From the NCBI RefSeq assembly GCF_026810225.1, contig NZ_CP113865.1:1818001-1882000 (forward strand): 64,000 bases of DNA, written 5' to 3'. Shown here in pieces: positions 1-6,848 of this stretch. The notes beneath the pieces were generated by a model. It worked only from the letters and a program-made list of their open reading frames with translations, did not search any database and was not told where the DNA came from. Position 1 is the first letter of the stretch, and each line of letters opens with the position of its first letter. The DNA comes from Caldicellulosiruptor morganii. Lineage in GTDB: Bacteria > Bacillota > Thermoanaerobacteria > Caldicellulosiruptorales > Caldicellulosiruptoraceae. A program made the position numbers and the translations under genes.

Positions 1-1306
1 GGTTGCGTTTTCGTATTGTTGAGATTTTTTTTGTGAAGTCGGGTATTTCACCAATGTTACAGAACTCGTCCAAGAGAAAGTATACGTGTCTGTTTCGTAT
101 ATCCTTATTATCTGTTGTGTCATGCAGCTTGACAAGCTTTATAAAAAGGAAACTGAAAAAAAGTGAGCTCATAAAGTTGTATGCCGAGTGCTGGTCTGGT
201 ATGATACAGAAATACGCTGTTTTCTGAAGCTTTGGAGCAAGCAAATCTATTTCGCTGTGCTGTGTCATGTCTCTTACAAGCCTGTTTTGAAACAGCTGAA
301 GTCTTGTCCCAAGTCCCATCACAACTCCTGATTTGACTTTTTCATTGACCTGGGAGTACAGGTTGTATGCCATTTTTGCAGCTTTGTCGTCGGGTAGATT
401 TTCAAACAGCTTTGCAATCATAGCAGGGTCTTTTGATGCAAGCAGGTCGTACACCTTTGCCATGTTCTGTTTTTCTACTGGGACGTAACAATCTTTATCC
501 TTGACATAGAGAACCAGAGCTTTGAGGAGGTTTAACTCTGCCCTGTCCCAGAACGGGTCTCCTGTTTTTCTCCCTGTCTCTGTGTTTTTTATTACGATAT
601 CTGCGAAAACCTGTGCATCTTCTTCGTTTTCAATCCCGTCAAGCGGGTTCCATGGGTCAGAAAGAGTGAAGTCAACAAGGTTGAGAGCTTTTACAAAGTA
701 GCCTTTCTTGAGAAGGTATTTGTATGTGTGTTCAAGTATTTCGCCTGACGGGTCTGTGATTACCATACTGTGTCCTGCTTCAGCCAGAGCTATTACATTT
801 GGTATTATGAACGTTCTTGATTTGCCTGCACCTGTTGCACCAAGTACCATTACATGCTTGTTGTATCTTGAGTCAAACGGCAATGTTACAAGCTCGTTTG
901 AGATTTTGCCAAGGATAAGCCCTGGCTTGTTAAAGCCCAAAACCTTTCTTGCCTCTTTTTCTGTCATCCAGTCGGATGTTCCGTATGTCCCCCTTGGGTC
1001 TTTTGGTGCCTGATTGCCGAACAGTAGTTTCATTCTTTCTTTGTATGGAAGTAACATAAGAATGCCTGCAATTAGGATAAAGGTTGTGAACCCGAGCCAT
1101 GCTTTTTTGATGTCAGGGTTTGCAAAGACGTTTTGCAGAGCCTTTACAGGGTCTGTTTGTATTTTGATTTGCGGTGCTTTTTCGGGTGAGAAGAAAAAGC
1201 TTTCCTGGTTCATTTTTAAAAGGTCTGTTAGCATTCCTATGATGTAGCCTGTGAGAAGGTAAAACAGAGCTACTGCTGTTACAAAAGCAGGGAGCTTCTT
1301 TTTCAT
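1..1306 (-). CDS. Type IV coupling protein, VirD4/TraG family (partial, runs off left edge)
   Basis: This is the ATPase that links the relaxosome to the type IV secretion channel at the inner membrane. The reading frame is open from an ATG at 1306 to the window edge (435 codons). Two N-terminal membrane segments (about residues 7-25 and 72-88) precede the Walker A motif GATGAGKS (residues 156-163); a Walker B LLDEF is near residue 409. The start ATG overlaps the stop of the upstream gene as ATGA, indicating translational coupling. The C-terminus is missing because of the window edge, not because of truncation in the genome. Family identity is secure from domain order and motifs; whether the element still transfers is unknown. 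Confidence 0.9.
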   Translation of the reverse strand, partial: MKKKLPAFVTAVALFYLLTGYIIGMLTDLLKMNQESFFFSPEKAPQIKIQTDPVKALQNVFANPDIKKAWLGFTTFILIAGILMLLPYKERMKLLFGNQAPKDPRGTYGTSDWMTEKEARKVLGFNKPGLILGKISNELVTLPFDSRYNKHVMVLGATGAGKSRTFIIPNVIALAEAGHSMVITDPSGEILEHTYKYLLKKGYFVKALNLVDFTLSDPWNPLDGIENEEDAQVFADIVIKNTETGRKTGDPFWDRAELNLLKALVLYVKDKDCYVPVEKQNMAKVYDLLASKDPAMIAKLFENLPDDKAAKMAYNLYSQVNEKVKSGVVMGLGTRLQLFQNRLVRDMTQHSEIDLLAPKLQKTAYFCIIPDQHSAYNFMSSLFFSFLFIKLVKLHDTTDNKDIRNRHVYFLLDEFCNIGEIPDFTKKISTIRKRN

Positions 1307-2250
1307 CTTGCTTCACCTTCCTTTGAATTTGTGTATCCTACTGCTTTAAAAAACTCAGAAAGCTCAACTGTTGTTATTTTAGCTTCAACTCCTTTGTATC
1401 TGTCTTCAAGTCCTCTGAGTGTGATTACCTCTATCGCCTTGTCTGTTACTGCCTTTAGGGCTTTGAGTCTTCTTTTTGCTGCTATATCACCTGCGCCTAT
1501 GTGAATTATTCTATCTTCTGTTTCAAAATCACCATGTGCATTTTTTACTGTAATCTGTGTTTTTGCTGCTGGCAGGGAACTTAAAAGCTTTTCTTTGTAG
1601 TCGGGTATGCCGATTATACAGTCGAGGATCTTAAGCCCTGCCTGTGTGTATGAAAGAACTGATATTTCTTTTGCAGGTATGTTTTGCAATCTCTCTTCTG
1701 TAGCTAAAAACTCCTGAAGCCTTTCTTTTGAATCGCACAGAACTACAAACTTTTCTACTCCAAATGTTGTGGCTTCTTTGATGTCGGTGAAATACTCTGA
1801 AAGCGTCTTTTGTGATGTTTCCTTTGAGATTCTGTATATGCCATAGCCTCTTGCAACACCGAGTATCTTGTTCTTGTCGCTCATCTCTGTGCTGTCGCTT
1901 CTGGTTTCTCTTTTAAAATCCCAGCAGCTTAAAAAGTGTGGCAGGATGTATTCTCTGGAGCCAATCTCAAACACTCTTTGCCAGCGCCACAGAACTTCTT
2001 CTGCCGTCATCTTTGCAAGCGGTTCAAATACTACTCCTCTTTCCTCTTCTAAGTATGCTATACCTGCCTCACCAAGGGTGAGGATGTAATGGTTCACCTT
2101 TTGAATGTAATTTCTACTTGTAAGTTTCCTTATTCTGTTATACGTCGTCCATGTGCTGCCGTATATTAATTTGGCTACATCATAAGGGACCATTTTGAAT
2201 TTTACAATCATGTCAAAGAGCCTGTTGTCTTTTTCGCTTATCTGCAGCAT
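1303..2250 (-). CDS. Winged-helix relaxosome/replication-relaxation-like protein
   Basis: A 315-residue soluble protein with an N-terminal region (about residues 1-70) that reads as a winged helix: short helices around FDMIVKF and YDVAKLIY, then a YNRIRKLTSRNYI recognition-like helix. The C-terminal two thirds are mixed alpha/beta with no catalytic motif I recognise. Proteins of this shape and position, directly before a TraG/VirD4 gene and coupled to it by an ATGA overlap, are often annotated as replication-relaxation or MobC-like accessory factors that bind DNA for the relaxase. That function is inference from context; the HTH call is moderate. Confidence 0.55.
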   Translation of the reverse strand: MLQISEKDNRLFDMIVKFKMVPYDVAKLIYGSTWTTYNRIRKLTSRNYIQKVNHYILTLGEAGIAYLEEERGVVFEPLAKMTAEEVLWRWQRVFEIGSREYILPHFLSCWDFKRETRSDSTEMSDKNKILGVARGYGIYRISKETSQKTLSEYFTDIKEATTFGVEKFVVLCDSKERLQEFLATEERLQNIPAKEISVLSYTQAGLKILDCIIGIPDYKEKLLSSLPAAKTQITVKNAHGDFETEDRIIHIGAGDIAAKRRLKALKAVTDKAIEVITLRGLEDRYKGVEAKITTVELSEFFKAVGYTNSKEGEAR

Positions 2251-2279
2251 TCGTTTTAACCCCCCCCTTCCTGTTGCTT

Positions 2280-2501
2280 TTACAGACTGCTTTGATAAAA
2301 TACGTTCCCATTTCTCTTTGCGTACTTGATTTTGCCATTTTCGAACACAAGTTCAGTTTCTACTGCTTTTGCTATCTTGCTGATGATTTGTTGTATTTCT
2401 GCATCATCCACAGGTGAATTTATCAAAGCTATTGTGAAAAAAGCAAGAAGTGAGTTTATCTCTTCTTCTTCAAAGATTATTGTTATCTTTTTTGAGTTCA
2501 T
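2280..2501 (-). CDS. Small hypothetical ICE protein (73 aa)
   Basis: A short acidic protein beginning at ATG 2501. An in-frame TTG lies one codon upstream, but the AAGGAGG site at 2509-2515 is spaced about 7 nt from the ATG, which decides the start. The N-terminus resembles a helix-rich protein (TIIFEEEEINSLLAFF) and there is no membrane segment or known motif. It lies 29 nt upstream of the winged-helix gene and downstream of the hairpin field, so it is probably the first gene of the coupling-protein operon. Function unknown. Confidence 0.65.
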   Translation of the reverse strand: MNSKKITIIFEEEEINSLLAFFTIALINSPVDDAEIQQIISKIAKAVETELVFENGKIKYAKRNGNVFYQSSL

Positions 2502-2540
2502 CAAAAAGCCTCCTTTTTTGGTTTGCTACTGCTAAACAAA

Positions 2541-2940
2541 AAGCAGTAGCTTTTTATTGCTACTGCTTGCAAAAAAGCAGCAGCTAAAAATGCTGCTGCA
2601 ATAAAGCTTTTGCCCAAGCTGACTTTATCAGCTTGGGCTTGCTACTGGTTTTATCATTGGCTTGTGGTTTGACAACAAAAGGCAGCAGCTAAAATGCTGC
2701 TGCTTATAAAAACATTGTTTCTGTAGCAGCTAAATTGCTGCTACAATGAAGCCTGAAAAAGCGCTACTTTCGCCGAAGCTGATAATGTCAGCTTCGGCTT
2801 GCTGCTGGAAATTTAATTGCTACTGGTTAACTTTGGTTCTGCCAGTTTGCAGTGGTCTACCAAGACTTGTTTGGTGCTGCTAACTCATCCTGAGGTGGTG
2901 AGTTGCTACTTTCGCACGCAAACAGAATGTGTTTGCGTGC
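2541..2940. repeat. Field of at least seven perfect or near-perfect hairpins
   Basis: Seven inverted repeats follow one another within 400 bp. Arms are 2541-2550/2559-2568 (10 bp), 2577-2584/2592-2599 (8 bp), 2612-2622/2628-2638 (11 bp), 2682-2689/2696-2703 (8 bp), 2723-2730/2737-2744 (8 bp), 2772-2782/2788-2798 (11 bp) and 2914-2923/2931-2940 (10 bp). A weaker stem lies at 2882-2904. The stem pairs at 2577+2612 and 2723+2772 are two copies of one unit. Arm GCAGCAGC changes to GTAGCAGC, and GCCCAAGCTGA to GCCGAAGCTGA, with matching changes in the opposite arms, so pairing is preserved. The field holds no coding sequence. It could be an oriT, a single-strand origin, a structured RNA or stacked terminators. 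Confidence 0.85.
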
Positions 2941-2959
2941 CTGCCATAATTTTTGTTTT

Positions 2960-3096
2960 GTATACCATTGAAGCTTAGATTTTCTCTGCTTTCCGAGCCT
3001 TGAGGGTATACTAAACCCTATACAAATTACAAATTTTTACAGGCTTTGTTTTGTATATGGTTTTGCATGCAATTTAGTATACCAATTTAGTATACA
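2960..3096. repeat. GTATAC-containing repeats, possible protein-binding sites
   Basis: The palindrome GTATAC occurs at about 2960, 3006, 3078 and 3091. The last two copies sit in a direct repeat AATTTAGTATAC (3071-3082 and 3084-3095); the 3006 copy carries the same flank in inverted orientation (GTATACTAAA). The region is A/T-rich and non-coding, between the hairpin field and the RusA-like gene. The layout fits operator or iteron-like sites for an element-encoded DNA-binding protein. No binding protein can be named from sequence alone. Confidence 0.5.
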
Positions 3097-3159
3097 AAAC
3101 AGCAGTGTTTTGCTTACAAATTTTTTTATTGCTTATACTTTTTTGCTGGAAGCAAAATT

Positions 3160-3789
3160 TTATTTTGTTCTTTTTCTGTTACTTTTTTCTTGGTAATTTG
3201 GGGGTGTTCTTGAGGCAATATCAGGGTCGGTTTGTGGTGTATACGATGTCACCTTGATTACTGTTTTTGGAAACACATTTGTTGATGTGTGCCCTTCCAG
3301 TGTGATTTTCACACGTGACATAGTATCGTTTGGTATTACTCCGCAGGTGACAAGCTGATCGATTATTGTCTTGACCATTCTGTTGTCTGTATCAGCTTTC
3401 AAAAAAGGACCTACTGGAACGTAGAATTCAAAATGAATATGAGCCTTTTCAAACCTTGGCTTTTCGGAAAGTGAATTTATGGCGTTTGTAATCAGGTCTT
3501 TCCACTTGAATGTATCCTCCTGTGTATTGACCTTATACACAGGCGGAACGTCAAAGATAAGAATTTTTAAAACTCCATCTTTGTACTCAGCTTCAAACTG
3601 GTCAATAATTAAGCTGCTATCAACATCAATCCCGTACTGTCTTATATAATCGTTATCAAACATCTTCAAGAAATTTTGCCAGTGAAAGAGGTTTTGCCTG
3701 AGCTTGAAAACCCAGTACTCTGTCTCTCTCAAATACTTTTCAGCTTCATCCAAAAGATACCTGATTTCGCCGGCCAGAGGATTGTTCAT
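3160..3789 (-). CDS. RusA-like Holliday junction resolvase family protein
   Basis: A 209-residue protein. The central block FLKADTDNRMVKTIIDQL, followed by a GVIPND turn, matches the RusA arrangement of paired acidic residues (DxDN), a following lysine and a later GVI-x-D acidic turn that form the metal site. RusA resolves four-way DNA junctions as a dimer; phages and mobile elements often carry it. The first 80 residues and the basic, disordered tail (NRKRTK) are extra compared with the roughly 120-residue classic RusA. It starts at ATG 3789 behind AGGAGGTG. A terminator separates it from the ParR-like gene upstream. Fold call is fairly good; activity is inference. Confidence 0.65.
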   Translation of the reverse strand: MNNPLAGEIRYLLDEAEKYLRETEYWVFKLRQNLFHWQNFLKMFDNDYIRQYGIDVDSSLIIDQFEAEYKDGVLKILIFDVPPVYKVNTQEDTFKWKDLITNAINSLSEKPRFEKAHIHFEFYVPVGPFLKADTDNRMVKTIIDQLVTCGVIPNDTMSRVKITLEGHTSTNVFPKTVIKVTSYTPQTDPDIASRTPPNYQEKSNRKRTK

Positions 3790-3816
3790 CTAAAGCACAC
3801 CTCCTGAAAAAATGAA

Positions 3817-3842
3817 GGCAGGGAATCTGAATATCCCCTGCC
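3817..3842 (-). terminator. Intrinsic terminator after the ParR-like gene
   Basis: Seven-base-pair G/C-rich stem (3817-3823 with 3836-3842). On the minus strand it is followed by TTCATTTTTT. It lies between the ParR-like stop and the ribosome site of the RusA-like gene, so it probably ends or attenuates the partition transcript. Confidence 0.6.
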
Positions 3843-3847
3843 ATTTG

Positions 3848-4093
3848 CTACAGTTTTGAAAAAGCGTCAAGAAATGATTTGACTGACTTTTTATCAAGTC
3901 CGAGTCCTGCCTGCTGCTGAGGAGGGCTGATTTCCTCCATGCTTTCAAGTTTGACTGCCCCTGACAGAACTGCTTTTGTTGCATAATATAGCTCAAGGGC
4001 GTCAAGTATAACTTGCTTTTTATCTTTTTCATCCCAGAAAGGGTGTCCTTCTGGAATCCTCACAGCGTATACGTTGTTTTTATTCTTTTTCAT
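3848..4093 (-). CDS. ParR-like small DNA-binding adaptor
   Basis: An 81-residue protein. The N-terminal stretch VYAVRIPEGHPFWD, then KKQVILDALELYYATKA, fits a ribbon-helix-helix pattern (a strand followed by an amphipathic helix). The tail is Gln/Ser-rich with an ending (SVKSFLDAFSKL) suited to contact with a filament. It lies directly downstream of a ParM-like actin gene, with an array of repeated heptamers between them, which is the gene content of a type II partition system. ATG 4093 is preferred over a GTG four codons upstream because the weak GGGTG site is better spaced. The call depends strongly on context; sequence similarity alone is thin. Confidence 0.6.
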   Translation of the reverse strand: MKKNKNNVYAVRIPEGHPFWDEKDKKQVILDALELYYATKAVLSGAVKLESMEEISPPQQQAGLGLDKKSVKSFLDAFSKL

Positions 4094-4107
4094 AACAAAA
4101 CACACCC

Positions 4108-4410
4108 TGTAAACAGGTTTTTCCCTTATTTTATCTTACTTTCACGGCAACAACAAGCTCATTTTGTAAACACAAGTGTAAACGGGTTTAGCCCTTGATT
4201 TTTCTGATTTTGCTTTGCAAATAATAGCTATTTTGTTTACAACTGACCTCAAAAATCCCCTAAAAAAGCATAGTTTTGTTTACATTTTAGGGGGTTAATG
4301 TTTTTCAAATTCAGATTTTAAGCGCATTTGAGGCGTTTACACCTGTGTTTACATTTTTGGTGTCCTGACAACTTCAAACTCAGCTGTATCAAGCTCTCAG
4401 GCTGTTTACA
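4108..4410. repeat. parC-like centromere candidate: eight TGTAAAC sites in mirror-symmetric spacing
   Basis: The heptamer TGTAAAC (or its complement GTTTACA) occurs at 4108, 4165, 4177, 4235, 4278, 4335, 4347 and 4404. The start-to-start spacings are 57, 12, 58, 43, 57, 12 and 57. The two close pairs are inverted copies: TGTAAAC-ACAAG-TGTAAAC at 4165-4183 and, on the other strand, TGTAAAC-ACAGG-TGTAAAC at 4353-4335. Near the middle, a 9-bp stem (4257-4265 with 4285-4293) forms a possible hairpin. The array fills the gap between the ParM-like and ParR-like genes and overlaps the ParM stop codon. Iterated sites next to parR are the hallmark of parC centromeres. Confidence 0.75.
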
Positions 4411-5356
4411 AACCAAGTGAAAGCAAAGCTAAATATCCTTTTGCGTTTGCAAACTGAGAGTTTTCTATTATCTGAACATTGCTAAACTCCTTTTGCAAAA
4501 CAGAGGCAACAGTAAAAGCTCCTCCGCCAGAGGCAAGCACTGCGTCAAATGTATCAAAGCCACGTTGAAGTCTTCTTGAGATGGACTGAACTATGTCGTC
4601 TGCTATAGCCCTGAAAACTTCCTTTTTGTGCGGCTCAATATCTATCTTTCTGCCACGAACAGATATATGTGAGCGCTCATGAATGTCAAAAAGCAGGCTT
4701 GTGTCGTAGCTCACACCGTATTTTCTTTCAATCATCAAACCAAGTCGTTCAACAGCCAGCGACATGCCTTTGTCCACAGTAAAACACATGTCAAGAAGCG
4801 GGTTTATGTTTTTGCTTTTGATTTCAACTACAATTACGTCTGTTGTTCTAAATCCGACATCCAGAATACAGTATATTCCATCTTCTACTGGTGAGGTGAT
4901 TGAAAAGAGTGCACCAACACCCTGAGGGAACACTTCACACCTTGCAATATGATAGCTGTGCGCAATGCCATTTTTGTCAATGATTATCTCCTCTAAAAAC
5001 TCAAAGTAGTCTTTCACCTTCTCTTTAAGTTTTGGGTAAAGCATCAGTGGAAGACCAAGTCCGAGCTCCACTTCCCTGTCGCTTTCGAGTGCCATAAGTG
5101 CTGTTAAAACAAGCAATTTTGAAAATTCGCTGAAGAATCTTTCTTCAGAAAAGCTTGTTTCTGTTATTAAGCACTGTGTTGCCGCTTCCCCGACTGCATA
5201 TGTCTGGTTCAAGTAGGTTACAAAGTAGTCACTTGTGGGTTTGAGCCCAATGTCTGTCATGAAAGTTTTGGAGACAGCAGATGGGAAAACAACCTCTTTG
5301 CCCTTTTCATTCACTGCCTTTGTGAAACCAAAACCAACGTCAATACCGCACCTCAT
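4406..5356 (-). CDS. ParM-like plasmid-segregation actin
   Basis: A 316-residue actin-fold ATPase. Phosphate-1 loop GIDVGFGFTK is at the N-terminus, phosphate-2 loop LDVGFRTTDV is near the middle, and the adenosine loop ASGGGA is near residue 285, in the expected order. ParM proteins polymerise on ATP and push apart DNA copies attached through ParR bound to parC; length matches the family (about 315-330). The start ATG has a GGGAG site about 10 nt upstream. Downstream lie the heptamer array and a ParR-like gene. A segregation filament in an ICE suggests that the excised circle replicates or is actively retained. Family call is strong. Confidence 0.88.
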   Translation of the reverse strand: MRCGIDVGFGFTKAVNEKGKEVVFPSAVSKTFMTDIGLKPTSDYFVTYLNQTYAVGEAATQCLITETSFSEERFFSEFSKLLVLTALMALESDREVELGLGLPLMLYPKLKEKVKDYFEFLEEIIIDKNGIAHSYHIARCEVFPQGVGALFSITSPVEDGIYCILDVGFRTTDVIVVEIKSKNINPLLDMCFTVDKGMSLAVERLGLMIERKYGVSYDTSLLFDIHERSHISVRGRKIDIEPHKKEVFRAIADDIVQSISRRLQRGFDTFDAVLASGGGAFTVASVLQKEFSNVQIIENSQFANAKGYLALLSLGL

Positions 5357-5410
5357 TTAAAATCACACTCCCTTTCTTTGATTTTTGTTTTACTCTACAT
5401 AAAAAAATAA

Positions 5411-5436
5411 AAGCCTGCTGGGATACCAGCAGGCTT
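5411..5436 (-). terminator. Intrinsic terminator after the HU gene
   Basis: An 11-bp perfect stem (5411-5421 with 5426-5436, 4-nt loop). On the minus strand it is followed by TTTTATTTTTTT. It lies 22 nt beyond the HU stop codon and separates this unit from the partition genes. Confidence 0.85.
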
Positions 5437-5457
5437 GTTAAGTTAACTTTTCAGCCG

Positions 5458-5739
5458 TCAAGCGTGGCCAGACACAGCTTCTTTTAAAACTTTCCCTGCT
5501 TTGAAAACTGGAACTATTGTTGCAGGTATAAGAATTTCTTCGCCTGTTTGAGGATTTCTTCCTTTTCTTTCAGCTCTTTCTTTTGCTTCGAATGTGCCAA
5601 AGCCAACAAGCTGAACTTTGTCGCCTTTTGAAAGAGCTTCCTGGATACATTCAAGCAAAACGTTCAAAGCCTTTTCGGAATCTTTCTTAGTAAGACCACT
5701 TTTCTCTGCCATTGACTTTATTAGTTCTTCCTTTGTCAT
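5458..5739 (-). CDS. HU-family nucleoid protein
   Basis: A 93-residue HU/IHF-type DNA-bending protein that acts as a dimer. The dimerising helices (MTKEELIKSMAEKSGL) are followed by the conserved VQLVGFGTFEAKERAERKGRNPQTGE block that ends in the DNA-binding arm. Length and motifs are typical. The start has an AAGGAGG site 7 nt upstream. It sits among element genes, so it is probably an element-encoded accessory bender for recombination, replication or partition rather than the chromosomal hup; that role is inference. Confidence 0.92.
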   Translation of the reverse strand: MTKEELIKSMAEKSGLTKKDSEKALNVLLECIQEALSKGDKVQLVGFGTFEAKERAERKGRNPQTGEEILIPATIVPVFKAGKVLKEAVSGHA

Positions 5740-5758
5740 TCAAAATCCCTCCTTAAAT

Positions 5759-6409
5759 TTAGTTTATTTGAAGTTTGTATTTCATCCTCGCAATTTCAAA
5801 CAAAATAGCTATTCTGAAATCAGGAACATCGAATACTTTCTTTCCTGTGCCGCACTCATACCAGCTTTGACCGTCTGTGTAGATTTTCTCAAACAGAGGT
5901 GTTATGTCTACCTGTTTTGCTTTTATTGAACCTTTTTTATAACCACAGCCAGCTGCTATTGAATGGTGACCGTTTGTTATAAAACAAATATCCAGTGGGA
6001 CATAATATTCAGCAAAGTGATTGGTTTTATCGTATTTAAAATCCTCTCTGGCCAGAATTTTAATCATCTTTTCGTATCTTCTACTATTCCAGGGATAAGC
6101 AATCACACATGCTGTTGAGAGGTCTACTTCAATAATTTGTGCACTGGAACTATCATAATTAAGATACTGTTGTGGAAACCATGAGTTTCTGTTTAACATA
6201 TTGTCTGGATTGTATATTATCTTTGTGAGCATATCACTTCTGAGGTCTTCCTTCAAAAGCTTTTCAACAAATGATAGAATTTCTATCTTGCCTTCCCTGT
6301 CCTCGTCTTCAATCGCTTTTTTGATAAAGCCAAGTGCGAAGTGAAACTCTCTTTTTGGAGCAACGTCTGAAACATCCGTATTCTTTTTTCTTAAGAGCTT
6401 TTCAAACAC
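5759..6409 (-). CDS. Hypothetical protein with ParB-like GHHS motif
   Basis: A 216-residue protein starting at GTG 6409, with AAAGGAG about 10 nt upstream; an ATG overlapping it is in another frame with an early stop. The C-terminal half holds CFITNGHHSIAAGCGYKKG, which resembles the GxxHR/S-xxA core of ParB/sulfiredoxin-fold domains. It is followed by a DITPLF turn and a WYECGTGKKVFDVPD segment. The N-terminal half is helical and acidic with no known motif. It is the second gene of a three-gene unit (6762 to 5458) that ends with HU. I do not recognise the family with certainty; a ParB-fold nuclease, kinase or NTP-binding role is only suggested. Confidence 0.6.
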   Translation of the reverse strand: MFEKLLRKKNTDVSDVAPKREFHFALGFIKKAIEDEDREGKIEILSFVEKLLKEDLRSDMLTKIIYNPDNMLNRNSWFPQQYLNYDSSSAQIIEVDLSTACVIAYPWNSRRYEKMIKILAREDFKYDKTNHFAEYYVPLDICFITNGHHSIAAGCGYKKGSIKAKQVDITPLFEKIYTDGQSWYECGTGKKVFDVPDFRIAILFEIARMKYKLQIN

Positions 6410-6429
6410 ATACGTCCAACTCCTTTCTC

Positions 6430-6762
6430 CTATTTGTTTAACTCTTCAGCAAGCAGGTTTATAAGATTGTTTAAAATTCTTGGCTGCACAAGTGGCTCCT
6501 TGTTCAGTAAAGTGATAATCTCATTGCAGGCACGTGTATATTTCTTCTGGGCAAGAGCTTTTTTCACCGCAACAAGATGCAGTATATAACTTGTGTGAAG
6601 CTGTGTTATTGAAGATTTAGCATATTCTGAAGATGGCTTTAAACCTTTAATTTGCCAGAGAAACTCTTTCAAAGCGTCTTTTGCAGCCAGGTTTTCTTCC
6701 TCTGAAGTATTATTTACCCAATCATCAAAAGGCTCTAACCTGCTTATGAGCTTCTTTATCAT
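6430..6762 (-). CDS. Small helical hypothetical protein
   Basis: A 110-residue protein that appears all-helical (for example LAAKDALKEFLWQIKGL and ILHLVAVKKALAQKKY), without membrane segments or catalytic motifs. Strong ribosome site GGAGG 7 nt before ATG 6762. It is the first gene of the unit running into the GHHS protein and HU. It could be an adaptor or antitoxin-like protein, but nothing in the sequence shows this. Confidence 0.6.
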   Translation of the reverse strand: MIKKLISRLEPFDDWVNNTSEEENLAAKDALKEFLWQIKGLKPSSEYAKSSITQLHTSYILHLVAVKKALAQKKYTRACNEIITLLNKEPLVQPRILNNLINLLAEELNK

Positions 6763-6814
6763 TTTAGCACCTCCTCAGATTTTTCATAGTTTTGATTTTC
6801 TGTCTCTAACAACA

Positions 6815-6842
6815 AAAAGCCTGCTTTTAAAAGCAGGCTTTT
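6815..6842 (-). terminator. Intrinsic terminator after the ParB-fold pair
   Basis: A 14-bp palindrome (6815-6828 with 6829-6842) whose A/T centre forms the loop. On the minus strand it continues into TTTTTGTTGTT. It lies just after the stop of the second ParB-fold gene and separates it from the following unit. Confidence 0.8.
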
Positions 6843-6848
6843 GAACTT

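Noticed and set aside
1113-1316. A 67-codon minus-strand frame at the start of the coupling-protein gene
   Set aside because: The long VirD4 frame that begins at 1306 covers this DNA and carries the correct membrane and Walker motifs.
2541-2940. CRISPR array
   Set aside because: Repeats are short inverted stems of different sequence and spacing; there are no uniform spacers and no cas genes.
3790-4032. An 80-codon minus-strand frame overlapping the ParR-like gene
   Set aside because: Another frame of the same DNA; it lacks the RHH pattern, and the 3848-4093 frame fits the partition context better.
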